This document shows, in pieces, positions 8,235 to 17,226 of a DNA stretch of 64,000 nt. The position numbers and the translations under genes are program-made. The notes below the pieces were generated by a model. That model was not told where the DNA came from. It did no database searches and worked only from the letters and a program-made list of their open reading frames with translations. The first letter of the stretch is position 1. Each line of letters begins with the position of its first letter. Location of the stretch: positions 1 to 64,000 of the forward strand of contig CALGNK010000027.1 in NCBI GenBank assembly GCA_937958695.1, read 5' to 3'. Origin of the DNA: an uncultured bacterium (GTDB lineage: Bacteria; DUMJ01).

Positions 8235-9112
8235 GTACTGAGCTCTCTAAAAATGATAGGTATCTAATAATCAATGCAGACGACTTAGGAATGTGTCATT
8301 CTTCTAATCAAGCCATATTTAAACTATTTGAAGAAGGGTTCATAACATCAAGTACAGTGATGGCTCCTTGCCCCTGGATAAAGGAGGTAGCAGAGTTCTA
8401 CAAAACACATCCTGAGGTGGATATTGGGGTGCACTTAACATTTACAAGTGAGTGGAAATTGTACAAGTGGGGACCAGTAACAAGAAACGGTTCAGTAAAT
8501 TCTCTAATAACAAAAGAAGGCTATTTCCCAGAAAGTGCAGAGGAGGTAGAGCTCAATGCTAAAAAGGAAGAGGTAAAAGAGGAGATTAAAAATCAGATAG
8601 AGTTAGTAATAAACTTAGGAATAAAACCCTCTCACTTAGATAACCATATGGGGAGTCTATACGGACTTAAATATGGTAATAGCTTCTTAGATATAGTCTT
8701 TGAATTTTGTAAAATGTATAATTTCCCCTTTAGATTGCCTAAAAATTTAGACGAGGAGACCAAAAGAATACTCCCCCAAAAAGCTATCTCTAACTATGAG
8801 ATGATAGTTGACTTAGCGGATAAAATCGGGGTAAGGTTGATAGACTATCTAGTATCTTACTCTTTTTCTCTAGAAAATGGAGAAGACTATAGAGCATTCA
8901 AGAGGAAAGTGATAGATATAATCAGAAATCTAAAGGCTGGCGTGAGTGAGCTTTATATACATCCTGGATTAGCTACTGAAGAATTAAAAGGTATAAATCC
9001 ACATTGGGAAAAGCGACAAATGGAATTTGATCTATTTAGAGATGAAGAACTATACAAGATAATTCAGGAAGAAGGCATAAAGCTGATAAGCTGGAAAGAT
9101 ATTAAAAACTAG
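8231..9112 (+). CDS. YdjC/ChbG/HpnK-family carbohydrate deacetylase
   Basis: A 293-residue YdjC-fold protein. The metal-binding segments are NADDLGMCHSSN near the N-terminus, DIGVHLTFTSEW, and SHLDNHMGS; the late His is in YIHPG. The family removes acetyl groups from N-acetylated sugars, as in chitooligosaccharide deacetylase ChbG and the hopanoid enzyme HpnK. I chose ATG 8231 over the upstream in-frame TTG at 8216 because GGAGG (8218-8222) sits eight bases before it. It overlaps nadE by four bases. It probably modifies the glycan made by this operon. Its 3' end overlaps the convergent ruvX gene by 11 bases. Confidence 0.85.
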   Translation: MSTELSKNDRYLIINADDLGMCHSSNQAIFKLFEEGFITSSTVMAPCPWIKEVAEFYKTHPEVDIGVHLTFTSEWKLYKWGPVTRNGSVNSLITKEGYFPESAEEVELNAKKEEVKEEIKNQIELVINLGIKPSHLDNHMGSLYGLKYGNSFLDIVFEFCKMYNFPFRLPKNLDEETKRILPQKAISNYEMIVDLADKIGVRLIDYLVSYSFSLENGEDYRAFKRKVIDIIRNLKAGVSELYIHPGLATEELKGINPHWEKRQMEFDLFRDEELYKIIQEEGIKLISWKDIKN

Positions 9113-9527
9113 AGGAGTCAGCCTCTCTATTTATAAAATCAAGGTAACTCTGCAGGATCAGCGTAGCAGCTATCTTATCTATCAACTTTCTATCCCTCTT
9201 TCTCATCTCTCTTGCAATCCTTTCCCCCTCAACTGATGTTAGCCTCTCATCCCACATGATAATCTCTATACCCGGTATAGATTTAAGCACCTCCACCACT
9301 TTATAGAGCTCTTTAGATAGATATCCAGGAGTGCCATTCATATTATTAGGAAATCCAATCACTATCTTACCTACTTCGTACCTCTCCACTAATCTTTCTA
9401 TGCTTAATCTTAAATCTTTAAGGCCTTTATTTTCTAAGGTAGTTAGACCAAAGGCTATCCTATTATTCTCATCGCTTATAGCAAGTCCTATCCTCTTTAA
9501 TCCAAAATCTATGCCTAAGTACCTCAT
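9102..9527 (-). CDS. ruvX: YqgF/RuvX family RNase H-like nuclease
   Basis: A 141-residue protein of the family once annotated as Holliday junction resolvase and linked to pre-16S rRNA 5'-end processing. The first acidic residue is in MRYLGIDFGLKRIGLA. The second catalytic region is in IVIGFPNNMNGTPG, and the third in WDERLTSVEGERIARE followed by DKIAATLILQSYLD. Length is normal. Its start overlaps the stop of the aldo/keto reductase gene by four bases, making it the last gene of the long minus-strand block. No terminator fits between it and the convergent YdjC gene. Confidence 0.9.
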   Translation of the reverse strand: MRYLGIDFGLKRIGLAISDENNRIAFGLTTLENKGLKDLRLSIERLVERYEVGKIVIGFPNNMNGTPGYLSKELYKVVEVLKSIPGIEIIMWDERLTSVEGERIAREMRKRDRKLIDKIAATLILQSYLDFINREADSSSF

Positions 9528-10489
9528 ACCACCTTTATAGAAAAATCAGGACATACCTGTGCACAATAGCTACAGAGAACACACTTATCAAAGAGTATTT
9601 CTACTTTACCATTTACCAATTTTAGAGCCCCTTGACCACACCTATCTACACAGATACCACACCCTGTACACCAAGGTTCTATCTCTATGCGTCTAGTCTT
9701 CTTCTTACTTTTCTCTAAAAGAGTCTCTTCAACTTGTAAACCGCAAAGAAGAGATACATCTAGTTTTAACTCATCTATAGTCTCTACACCTAAGAGAAAT
9801 GTATGGATAAAATCTAAATCTTTTATATATCGAATAGCCCTATCTATACTCCTTGTCAAATGCCCACCTCCAAATACTTTCATACCTATTACACCAATAT
9901 TAGCATTATAGCAGTCTAACAGGGCCGATTCCATCCCCTCTCTATCTCCATCGTATATACCGAGTCCAGCATAGTTTATAATGCTCATAACAACATCTAT
10001 GAGCTCTAAGAATGCTAATACTCCTCTAACTCCACTAATCCTATGCGTTGATATTCCAATAGCCTTTAGATCTCCCCTCTCCTTTAGTTTATGCATATAC
10101 TCTAATGCCTTCATATGCCCCTTGATAGTAAGTATAGATTCCTGTTCATGTAGCATAAAGATATCTACATCACGATTCATAAGTCTCTTAGCCTTAAGAA
10201 GACTTCTATCAACATCCCTTTCATTTACCGCATAAGATTTAGTTATAACAAAAGCGTTATCAAATCCATTTAAAGATCTTCCTAATAACTCGTAATTATC
10301 ATATATCTCTGCTGTGTCAAAAAGGTTTATTCCAATACTATATGCATACAAGATTAATTCTGAGAGGTCTTTTTTACTAGTTCTATATGAGGCAAAAGGC
10401 AATGTTCCCAATGCAATATTGGAGACTAAAAGATTGCTTTTTCCCAGTCTTACCTTTCTAATAATTGAATCCTCGATAGCTTCAGCCAT
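9524..10489 (-). CDS. Aldo/keto reductase with C-terminal 4Fe-4S ferredoxin domain
   Basis: A 321-residue fusion. Residues 1 to about 265 form an aldo/keto reductase barrel with the catalytic set visible: Asp and Tyr in DTAEIYDNYELLG, Lys in VITKSY and His in IFMLHEQES. Residues from about 275 form a two-cluster ferredoxin (CTGCGICVDRCGQGALK, then CVLCSYCAQVCPDFS). The second half of the first cluster reads CGQG rather than the usual CPxG. Such fusions are found in anaerobes; the substrate is unknown. GGAGAAG lies before the ATG, which is 40 bases inside the upstream gene. Confidence 0.85.
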   Translation of the reverse strand: MAEAIEDSIIRKVRLGKSNLLVSNIALGTLPFASYRTSKKDLSELILYAYSIGINLFDTAEIYDNYELLGRSLNGFDNAFVITKSYAVNERDVDRSLLKAKRLMNRDVDIFMLHEQESILTIKGHMKALEYMHKLKERGDLKAIGISTHRISGVRGVLAFLELIDVVMSIINYAGLGIYDGDREGMESALLDCYNANIGVIGMKVFGGGHLTRSIDRAIRYIKDLDFIHTFLLGVETIDELKLDVSLLCGLQVEETLLEKSKKKTRRIEIEPWCTGCGICVDRCGQGALKLVNGKVEILFDKCVLCSYCAQVCPDFSIKVV

Positions 10490-11034
10490 ATAACTTCTCC
10501 AATACTCTCTATAATCTCTACTACTTTCTTCGGGGAGGGGTAACCCTTCTCAAAGAGCAGTAGAACAGATAATGAATTCTTAAGATGAAAAATACCAACC
10601 TGTGTAAGCTGTTCACTAGAGTATAACCAATCCTTTAAGCCAAGATTCTTTAATCCTTCCTCTAATTTAGTTCTGTCTGTATCTCCCAGCCACTGAAAGT
10701 TGTATAATCCACCAATAATAGATTCTCCCAAATCTGAATTCTGCACAAAAAATATGTTATTCACATAAATGCCATAAGGGGCTACTCTATTTATTCGATC
10801 TTTCAAGTCTAGGCGAGGCTTTTCTAACCTTATGTCAAGTAATTCCCTTTCTCCTTCGAAACCTACAGGTAAAGGGGGGGAAAAAGAGAACTTAGGTCTG
10901 GGATGAAATCCTTCAGTAAAACTTACCCCGATATCTGCCCTTCTAACTATCCTCTCCCAGCATCTTATCAGGTCTAAATGAGATATAAAAGCTAAAGGAC
11001 CAAATTTTCTATACTCAACCCGAGCAAACACCAC
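10450..11034 (-). CDS. TIGR03936 / DUF2344 radical SAM-associated protein
   Basis: A 194-residue protein beginning VFARVEYRKFGPLAFISHLDL, the typical opening of the DUF2344 family, with FTEGFHPRPKFSFSPPLPVG shortly after. The family nearly always accompanies, or is fused to, a TIGR03960 radical SAM protein, as here; the shared function is not established. The start is GTG and overlaps the upstream radical SAM gene by 20 bases. Length is close to the family's shorter members. Confidence 0.85.
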   Translation of the reverse strand: MVFARVEYRKFGPLAFISHLDLIRCWERIVRRADIGVSFTEGFHPRPKFSFSPPLPVGFEGERELLDIRLEKPRLDLKDRINRVAPYGIYVNNIFFVQNSDLGESIIGGLYNFQWLGDTDRTKLEEGLKNLGLKDWLYSSEQLTQVGIFHLKNSLSVLLLFEKGYPSPKKVVEIIESIGEVIWLKLSRIQLLER

Positions 11035-12727
11035 AGTTATAACATCCTACCTTTCTACAATCTTCTCTTTTAAAACCGGAAAGACTCAACTGATACTCAT
11101 TCCAGAGAAATTCTTTACTTATCCCTGTATCTACAAAATCCCAAGGAAGAGGATCAGAAAGATTCTTCTCCTTTAGATAGGAACTGATATCGATATTATT
11201 TTCTCTAAAAGATTCTTTCCATATATCCCAGGAGAACTTATCCGTCCACGCATCAAACCTTACTCCCTTTCTCCAAGCGGTAATTATCGCCCTACTTACA
11301 TCTATGTCCCCCCTAGTCAGTATACCCTCTAAAAGACTCACTTTAGGATCATGCCAACTTATATTTATCTTTCTATTTAATTTACTTTTTAATAACCTAA
11401 TCTTTTCCTCTGCCTCTTCTTGGGTTATTTGCCTCGTCCATTGGAATGGGGTATGCGGCTTAGGAACAAAAAGGGAGACGCTTACATTTAAATCAATCTT
11501 TTTGTATCTACTCTTAATATCATTGAGTAAATTGGCTATACCTAAGATGTCTTCATCTTGCTCTGTTGGAAGTCCTATCATAAAGTATAGTTTTATAGCC
11601 TCCCATCCTTCTTTGGATACTATCTCCATCGTCTTAAATATATCCTCTTCAGTAATATTCTTATTTATAACGTCTCTTAATCTTTGAGTTCCAGCCTCTG
11701 GGGCAAAGGTAAGACCTCTTTTCACTTCCCCTATAGCTTCATAAAATTCTCTAGATAAGGTATCTATCCTAAGGGATGGGATAGATACCGATACATAGGA
11801 CGGAATTAATTCTTCCTTTATATATCTAGCTAAACCTTCTAAGTTGCTATAGTCGCTAGCACTTAGAGATAAGAATCCCACCTCTCCATACCCTGTAGAC
11901 CTAAGTATCTCTGATGAAAGCCTCTTTATGTTATCTAAGCTCCTCTCTCTTACAGGACGATATAGAAAACCTGCTTCGCAGAATCTACATCCCCTTGTGC
12001 ATCCTCTCATTATCTCCACTACCGCTCTATCATGTATGATCTCTGTATTTGGAACAAGGGGTTTAGTAGGATAAGGAGCTTTGTCTAGATCTCTAATAAA
12101 TCTTTTCTTTACAGTTTTACTAATTCCAGGGACATAAATACCGCTAATCTTACTTAATGCTATTAAGAGTTCATTCTTATCTTTACTATTCAAACGCCAT
12201 TCTTTAAATGTATCAATGATCTCATTAATAAGCTCTTCTCCATCTCCAACAGCAAAACAGTCTATGAATGGAATAATTGGAGCAGGGCGAGATGCACATT
12301 GGCCTCCAGCAATAACTAAAGGAAGCCCATCCCTTTCAGAGGACAGTAATGGTAGTCCACAGAGGTCTAGAATAGTAAGTATATTAGAATAGTTAAGTTC
12401 ATAAGAGATAGAAAAAGCTAAAATATCAAATTCATTTATAGATTTACCACTTTCCAAAGTTAGAAGGGGAATCTTTCTTCTACGTAAAAGTTCCTCCATA
12501 TCTACCCAAGGGGCAAAGATTCTCTCTGCCAAGGCATCTTCTCTACTATTTATAATATGGTAGATAATAGAAAAACCAAGATTAGACATCCCTACCTCAT
12601 ATGTATCAGGAAAGGCGAGGACAACTTTAACCTTACCCTCTGGATCCTTCTTTACTAAGTTATACTCATCTCCAATATAACTAGCTGGTTTCTTTACCCT
12701 GTATAAAAGGTCAAACGGATAGTTCAT
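11015..12727 (-). CDS. TIGR03960 family radical SAM protein with B12-binding-like domain
   Basis: A 570-residue protein. The N-terminal part (about 30-200) is a cobalamin-binding-like Rossmann domain starting VVLAFPDTYEVGMSNLGFS. The radical SAM core carries the cluster motif CTRGCRFC (within VEIMRGCTRGCRFCEAG). A Cys-rich tail CRKVGCYNCGVC ends the protein, as is usual for this family. It is followed by its standard partner, TIGR03936. In several anaerobic bacteria this pair follows rodA; the order is kept here. Its ATG overlaps the rodA stop by four bases. The substrate is unknown. A related protein is encoded at 27081-28592. Confidence 0.88.
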   Translation of the reverse strand: MNYPFDLLYRVKKPASYIGDEYNLVKKDPEGKVKVVLAFPDTYEVGMSNLGFSIIYHIINSREDALAERIFAPWVDMEELLRRRKIPLLTLESGKSINEFDILAFSISYELNYSNILTILDLCGLPLLSSERDGLPLVIAGGQCASRPAPIIPFIDCFAVGDGEELINEIIDTFKEWRLNSKDKNELLIALSKISGIYVPGISKTVKKRFIRDLDKAPYPTKPLVPNTEIIHDRAVVEIMRGCTRGCRFCEAGFLYRPVRERSLDNIKRLSSEILRSTGYGEVGFLSLSASDYSNLEGLARYIKEELIPSYVSVSIPSLRIDTLSREFYEAIGEVKRGLTFAPEAGTQRLRDVINKNITEEDIFKTMEIVSKEGWEAIKLYFMIGLPTEQDEDILGIANLLNDIKSRYKKIDLNVSVSLFVPKPHTPFQWTRQITQEEAEEKIRLLKSKLNRKINISWHDPKVSLLEGILTRGDIDVSRAIITAWRKGVRFDAWTDKFSWDIWKESFRENNIDISSYLKEKNLSDPLPWDFVDTGISKEFLWNEYQLSLSGFKREDCRKVGCYNCGVCSG

Positions 12728-13809
12728 AGATTTCTCCTCTTTCCTATAGAAGATAGAATACCTATTCCAATCATATTCACTATTAGAAAACTCCTACCAT
12801 AGCTTATAAATGGTAGGGGTATACCTGCCACAGGAAGAAGTCCTATAGTCATACCTATATTTATAAACATATGTATACATAACATAGATACTATGCCAAT
12901 TCCAATGAGTGTTCCACTTTCGGTATCACTCTTAAAGGAGATATATAATCCCAAGATAAATAGTATCATAAAGAGCAAGATTACCATCACAGCACCTAAA
13001 AATCCAAACTCTTCACCAATGAGAGAAAAGATAAAATCAGTATGCTGTTCTGGTATAAATTTTAGTCTATTCTGAGGTCCATTAAGAAGACCATAGCCAA
13101 ATAAACCACCAGACCCTACAGCCAATCTAGACTGTATAATGTGATATCCTGCACCTAGAGGGTCCCTAGTAGGTTCAAGAAATGTAAGTATCCTCTCCTT
13201 TTGATAATCCTTTAAAAGGAAATCCCAAGCTAGAGGAATACTTATCAATCCTAGTATAGCTAAGCTTAGTAGATACTTTATATTTAGTCCAGAGATAAAT
13301 ATAATACAGACAAATATGGATATAAAAATTAATGCAGTCCCTAGATCTGGCTGTAAAGCAGTAATAAGGAATGGTAAAAGCGTGATAGAAAGACATGCTA
13401 TAAATAATAAAAGATCTCTCCATTCCTTCTTCTTACTACTTATAAGTGCAGACAGCTCTAAGATTAGTGCTAACTTTGCTAATTCGGAGGGCTGAAAATT
13501 AAAACCACCTATATATAACCATCTCTTAGCCCCTTTTATTGGAGATGAGATAACTAAAGTGGCACCAAGTATGACTACAGAAGCCAGATAAAAGTATGGT
13601 GCAATCTTAAGCCATAACTTATAATCTATATACCTTAGAAAGATAACAATAGGAATAGTTAAGATTAGAGAGACAAACTGTTTATCCCAAAGTTCTGGAC
13701 CTTTCCAATAGGTGGCACTATATACAGCCAATACACCAACGGTTGATAGGATAAAAGAGACTAATATTAAAGCTCCAGAGACAAAATCAACCTTAACTCT
13801 TCTTTTTAT
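12724..13809 (-). CDS. rodA: Peptidoglycan glycosyltransferase RodA, non-canonical start
   Basis: A SEDS-family membrane glycosyltransferase that polymerises glycan strands for cell elongation with PBP2. Clear family text includes LAVYSATYW, GAKRWLYIGGFNFQPSELAK, QPDLGTALI, and PEQHTDFIFSLIGEEFG. The first TTG (13731) begins in the middle of transmembrane helix 1 and has no ribosome site. The frame stays open upstream to a TGA at 13816-13818 and encodes basic residues then VDFVSGALILVSFILSTVGV, exactly the missing start of helix 1. No ATG, GTG or TTG lies in that extension. ATA at 13807-13809 is the earliest plausible start and is used here; the true start codon is uncertain. The 5' end overlaps minE by up to 17 bases. 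Confidence 0.9.
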   Translation of the reverse strand: MKRRVKVDFVSGALILVSFILSTVGVLAVYSATYWKGPELWDKQFVSLILTIPIVIFLRYIDYKLWLKIAPYFYLASVVILGATLVISSPIKGAKRWLYIGGFNFQPSELAKLALILELSALISSKKKEWRDLLLFIACLSITLLPFLITALQPDLGTALIFISIFVCIIFISGLNIKYLLSLAILGLISIPLAWDFLLKDYQKERILTFLEPTRDPLGAGYHIIQSRLAVGSGGLFGYGLLNGPQNRLKFIPEQHTDFIFSLIGEEFGFLGAVMVILLFMILFILGLYISFKSDTESGTLIGIGIVSMLCIHMFINIGMTIGLLPVAGIPLPFISYGRSFLIVNMIGIGILSSIGKRRNL

Positions 13810-14074
13810 GCCTTCTCAACCCCTTTATTGGGATATTAGCCACTAAAGCTACAGAATTTTCTTCCCCCTCGAGGGAAAACTCTACCCCGTCTTTATCTAT
13901 CTCTAGATGTTTAGAGATAACCTGTATTATCTCCTCTTTAATCTGTTCCATAATTTCAGAAGAAATACTGGTCCTATCATGGATTAGGACAAGTTTAAGT
14001 CTTTCCTTTGCTATCTCCTTACTTCCACCTTCATGTGTAAATAATCTTTTTATAGCATCTATTATTACACTCAT
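13793..14074 (-). CDS. minE: Cell division topological specificity factor MinE
   Basis: A 93-residue MinE. The N-terminal MinD-binding helix and membrane-targeting segment (SVIIDAIKRLF) and the middle region AKERLKLVLIHDR are typical, followed by the C-terminal dimerisation fold. MinE stimulates MinD ATPase to give pole-to-pole oscillation and place the septum at mid-cell. It follows minD after three bases. The Lys/Arg-rich C-terminal codons also serve as the 5' part of rodA in another frame. Confidence 0.92.
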   Translation of the reverse strand: MSVIIDAIKRLFTHEGGSKEIAKERLKLVLIHDRTSISSEIMEQIKEEIIQVISKHLEIDKDGVEFSLEGEENSVALVANIPIKGLRRHKKKS

Positions 14075-14077
14075 ACC

Positions 14078-14872
14078 CTACCTCCATTTAAAGAGACGCC
14101 TAAACTTCGTAAATAAATCATCCTTATCAGTATAAATATTCATAGGGACATCCTCACCAAGTATCCTTCTGGCTATATCCATAAAACTTTTTCCTGCAGG
14201 TGCGGTATTATTATTTACCAGTGGTTCACCTCTATTTGTTGATATAATAATATGCTCATCCTCAGGGATAACTCCAATAAGCTCTATAGAAAGGATCTCT
14301 AATACGTCATCTACACTAAGCATATCTCCTCTATCTACAAGTTTACTCCTAACCCTATTAACTATAAGTTTACTATCTTCCTTCTCCATAGCCTCCAACA
14401 ATCCTATAACCCTATCCGCATCTCTAACAGCAGAAACCTCCGGAGTTGTTACTATAATAGCCATATCAGCAGGGGTAACTGCATTCTTAAATCCCCTCTC
14501 TATGCCAGCTGGAGAATCTATTATGATAAAATCAAATTCTTCTCTCAGTTTATTGCATAATCCAATCATATCTTCAGGAGAAACAGCCTCTTTATCCCTA
14601 GTTTGAGCTGCAGGAAGTAGATACAGTGAAGGAAATCTCTTATCTTTTATAAGTGCCTGTTTTAACTTTGCCCTACCCTCTACTACATCTACGATATCAT
14701 AAACTATCCTATTCTCCAAACCTAAAACCACGTCAAGATTTCTCAACCCTATATCCGCATCGACTAGGGCCACTTTCTGGTCTAATGAGGCTAACGCAGT
14801 GCCAATATTCGCTACAGCAGTAGTCTTCCCTACTCCACCCTTTCCCGAAGTTACTACAATAACTTTACCCAT
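14078..14872 (-). CDS. minD: Septum site-determining ATPase MinD
   Basis: A 264-residue ParA/MinD ATPase with the deviant Walker A GKGGVGKTT (residues 10-18), switch I region VDADIGLRNLDVVLGLE and switch II FIIIDSPAGIERG. The C-terminal amphipathic membrane-targeting helix is present (DLFTKFRRLFKW). It recruits MinC and MinE to the membrane. It starts one base after the minC stop. Confidence 0.96.
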   Translation of the reverse strand: MGKVIVVTSGKGGVGKTTAVANIGTALASLDQKVALVDADIGLRNLDVVLGLENRIVYDIVDVVEGRAKLKQALIKDKRFPSLYLLPAAQTRDKEAVSPEDMIGLCNKLREEFDFIIIDSPAGIERGFKNAVTPADMAIIVTTPEVSAVRDADRVIGLLEAMEKEDSKLIVNRVRSKLVDRGDMLSVDDVLEILSIELIGVIPEDEHIIISTNRGEPLVNNNTAPAGKSFMDIARRILGEDVPMNIYTDKDDLFTKFRRLFKWR

Positions 14873-14873
14873 A

Positions 14874-15467
14874 TCACCTTATACCTCCATGAGAAAATGT
14901 CTCAATAACAATATTATCATTTTCAACCCTAGCAATCTCAGGGACAGATTTGTTTTTAACATGGTCAGGAGCCCTTGCTATTATATCTGCTATCCTAATC
15001 TGTAATGGAGAAAGGTCCAAAGCATATACTATAGCTGACCTGTCCCCCATAGCTCCTGCATGAGCCAAACCCCTTAAAGAGCCTAACACTATTATATTCC
15101 CTTCAGCTACGACCTCTGCACCAGCATTTACATCTCCAACAATAACAACATCACCATTATAACTTATACTCTGTCCAGAACGAAGAGTTTTCTTTATTAC
15201 TATAGCGTTTCCTTCTCCCTGGGGGATACCCTCTGTCAAGACTCCAAGTATAGTTATGTACTCTATACTAGATAGTATATCAATTATCTCATTTAAAGCC
15301 TTACAGGGCATCCCTTCTCCAGCATACCTTATAAGGACCTTTCCTTCTCTAAAAAAAGTCTTATTTCTCTCTATCTGTGTCTTGAGGCCCTCGATAGCTT
15401 CACTATCAACCTCACCGTCTATCTTTATAGTTATATAACTCCTCTCTCCTTTTACAGTAATACCCAT
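14874..15467 (-). CDS. minC: Septum site-determining protein MinC
   Basis: A 197-residue FtsZ polymerisation inhibitor. The C-terminal beta-helix domain shows GDVVIVGDVNAGAEVVAEGN and then IVLGSLRGLAHAG, the MinD-binding and dimerisation part. The N-terminal domain is shorter and more divergent, as usual. I chose ATG 15467 (MGITVKGERS) over the in-frame GTG at 15491: the ATG is one base after the mrdA stop and has GGGAGA upstream. The minC-minD-minE order is the standard one. Confidence 0.93.
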   Translation of the reverse strand: MGITVKGERSYITIKIDGEVDSEAIEGLKTQIERNKTFFREGKVLIRYAGEGMPCKALNEIIDILSSIEYITILGVLTEGIPQGEGNAIVIKKTLRSGQSISYNGDVVIVGDVNAGAEVVAEGNIIVLGSLRGLAHAGAMGDRSAIVYALDLSPLQIRIADIIARAPDHVKNKSVPEIARVENDNIVIETFSHGGIR

Positions 15468-15468
15468 C

Positions 15469-17226
15469 TTAGTCTCCCTGCCATCCTCCACCTCTAATTA
15501 TCTTTTCTCCAGTCAAGTAATAGCTAATAATCTCAGCAGAAATAGGAGCAGCGGTTGATCCCCCATGACCTCCCTGCTCTATTACTATTGAAACAGCTAT
15601 CTTAGGATTATCTGTTGGGGCATAGGCTATAAACCATGCATGGTCCTTACCTAAAGGATTTTCAATATTAGGGAAGTTCTCCGCAGTTCCTGTCTTACCT
15701 GCTACAGTTACCCTATCAAGTCTAGCCAAGCTTCCAGTTCCTGCCTTTACAACCAATTCCATACCTTCTTTTATTATATCAATTTCTCTTCTAAATTTAG
15801 AGATGTCTCTTATAAGCCCTGGAGGTATGGTCTCAATAGTTCCATCTTGATTAATTATCTTGGATACAATCCTAGGTCTATAAACTTTTCCTCCATTTGC
15901 TATAGCACTGACTAAAACAGCCATCTGTACAGGAGTTACTTGTACATAACCCTGTCCTATAGACATATTAGCGGTATCACCAATATACCAAGGTTCCTTC
16001 TTCCAAGAAGGCTCAGGAATAAGTCCCTTTACTTCTCCTGGAATATCTATCCCAGTAGATTCTCCTAAGCCAAGCATTTTTGCATATCTAGCTATTCTCT
16101 CTGCTCCAAGTTTTAGCCCTATAGTATAAAATGCTACGTCACAGGACCTTGCTATCGCAGTCAGAAAGTCTATCCTTCCATGTGAGGTCCAACATTTAAA
16201 TCTTCTATTACCTACCATCATAGAGCCAGGACAGTAAAATATTGTATCTTTATCCACCACTCTTTCAGCCAAAGCAGCTAAGGCAACTGCAATCTTAAAG
16301 GTAGAGCCCGGTGGATATACAGCAGAGATAGCTCTATTAAGGAGTGGTTTCTTGGGCGATAAAAGCTCTCTCCACTCTCTTGGTGTAATACCTTTAGCAA
16401 AACTGTTTGGATCAAAGTTCGGGTAACTAGCCATCGCTAGTATATCCCCATTTCTCGGGTCCATCACAACTATTGCTCCAGGCAAACCTCTTCTCTGAAG
16501 AGATTCTTCAACGACTTTTTGAAGGTCTAGATCTATTGTAGTTACTACAGTTGACCCTGGGATAGGTGGAACTTTCCCAAGAATCTTTATAGGTCTTCCC
16601 ATAGCATCAACCTCTACCTGTTCACCACCATGAATCCCCATAAGCTTACTCTGATAAGTTCTCTCAATCCCAGATTTACCTATGATATCTCCCATCTTTA
16701 CACCCAAATCCCTAAGAGATTTTATCTCCTCCTTAGAGACCTCCCCTACATATCCTAGTATATGTGAAGCTAAACTTCTATTAGGATATTCCCTTATCAC
16801 GTTAGTTACAACCAAAACCCCTGGAAGTTTATCCCCTAATTCCTTTATCTTACTCACTATCTCTAAATTTGCGTCTAATATTATATTTACTGGCTGTAAC
16901 CTATTTGGGGCTTCTTTAATCTTCTCTTTAATTTCACTATAAGATACACCAGTTATCTTACTTAAAAGTTTTAGTGATTCCTCTTTTTCCCCTTCAAAGG
17001 GAATAACAGAGACGGTAAAGCTTGGTCTATTTTTAGCCAATACCTTACCTTTTCTATCAATAATCTCTCCTCTAGGTGCAGAAACAGCAAAAAGTCTTAT
17101 CCTATTACCTTCTGCTAGTTCTTTAAAATATTTTCCCTGTAAAATTTGAATCTGGTATAGTTTTACTATGAGTACTACTCCTAAGGTTAATATAAATAGA
17201 TAGAATATATAGACCCTTAATCTCAT
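15469..17226 (-). CDS. mrdA: Penicillin-binding protein 2 (elongation transpeptidase)
   Basis: A 585-residue class B penicillin-binding protein that crosslinks side-wall peptidoglycan with RodA. An N-terminal membrane anchor (about 5-24) precedes the dimerisation part starting APRGEIIDRKGKVLA. The transpeptidase has the nucleophile motif STFK (308-311), SCD (361-363, the SxN/SxD motif) and KTGTAEN. The His-rich region ...HAWFIAYAP is typical. It overlaps mreD by four bases and lies between mreBCD and minCDE, which assigns it to elongation rather than division. Confidence 0.94.
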   Translation of the reverse strand: MRLRVYIFYLFILTLGVVLIVKLYQIQILQGKYFKELAEGNRIRLFAVSAPRGEIIDRKGKVLAKNRPSFTVSVIPFEGEKEESLKLLSKITGVSYSEIKEKIKEAPNRLQPVNIILDANLEIVSKIKELGDKLPGVLVVTNVIREYPNRSLASHILGYVGEVSKEEIKSLRDLGVKMGDIIGKSGIERTYQSKLMGIHGGEQVEVDAMGRPIKILGKVPPIPGSTVVTTIDLDLQKVVEESLQRRGLPGAIVVMDPRNGDILAMASYPNFDPNSFAKGITPREWRELLSPKKPLLNRAISAVYPPGSTFKIAVALAALAERVVDKDTIFYCPGSMMVGNRRFKCWTSHGRIDFLTAIARSCDVAFYTIGLKLGAERIARYAKMLGLGESTGIDIPGEVKGLIPEPSWKKEPWYIGDTANMSIGQGYVQVTPVQMAVLVSAIANGGKVYRPRIVSKIINQDGTIETIPPGLIRDISKFRREIDIIKEGMELVVKAGTGSLARLDRVTVAGKTGTAENFPNIENPLGKDHAWFIAYAPTDNPKIAVSIVIEQGGHGGSTAAPISAEIISYYLTGEKIIRGGGWQGD

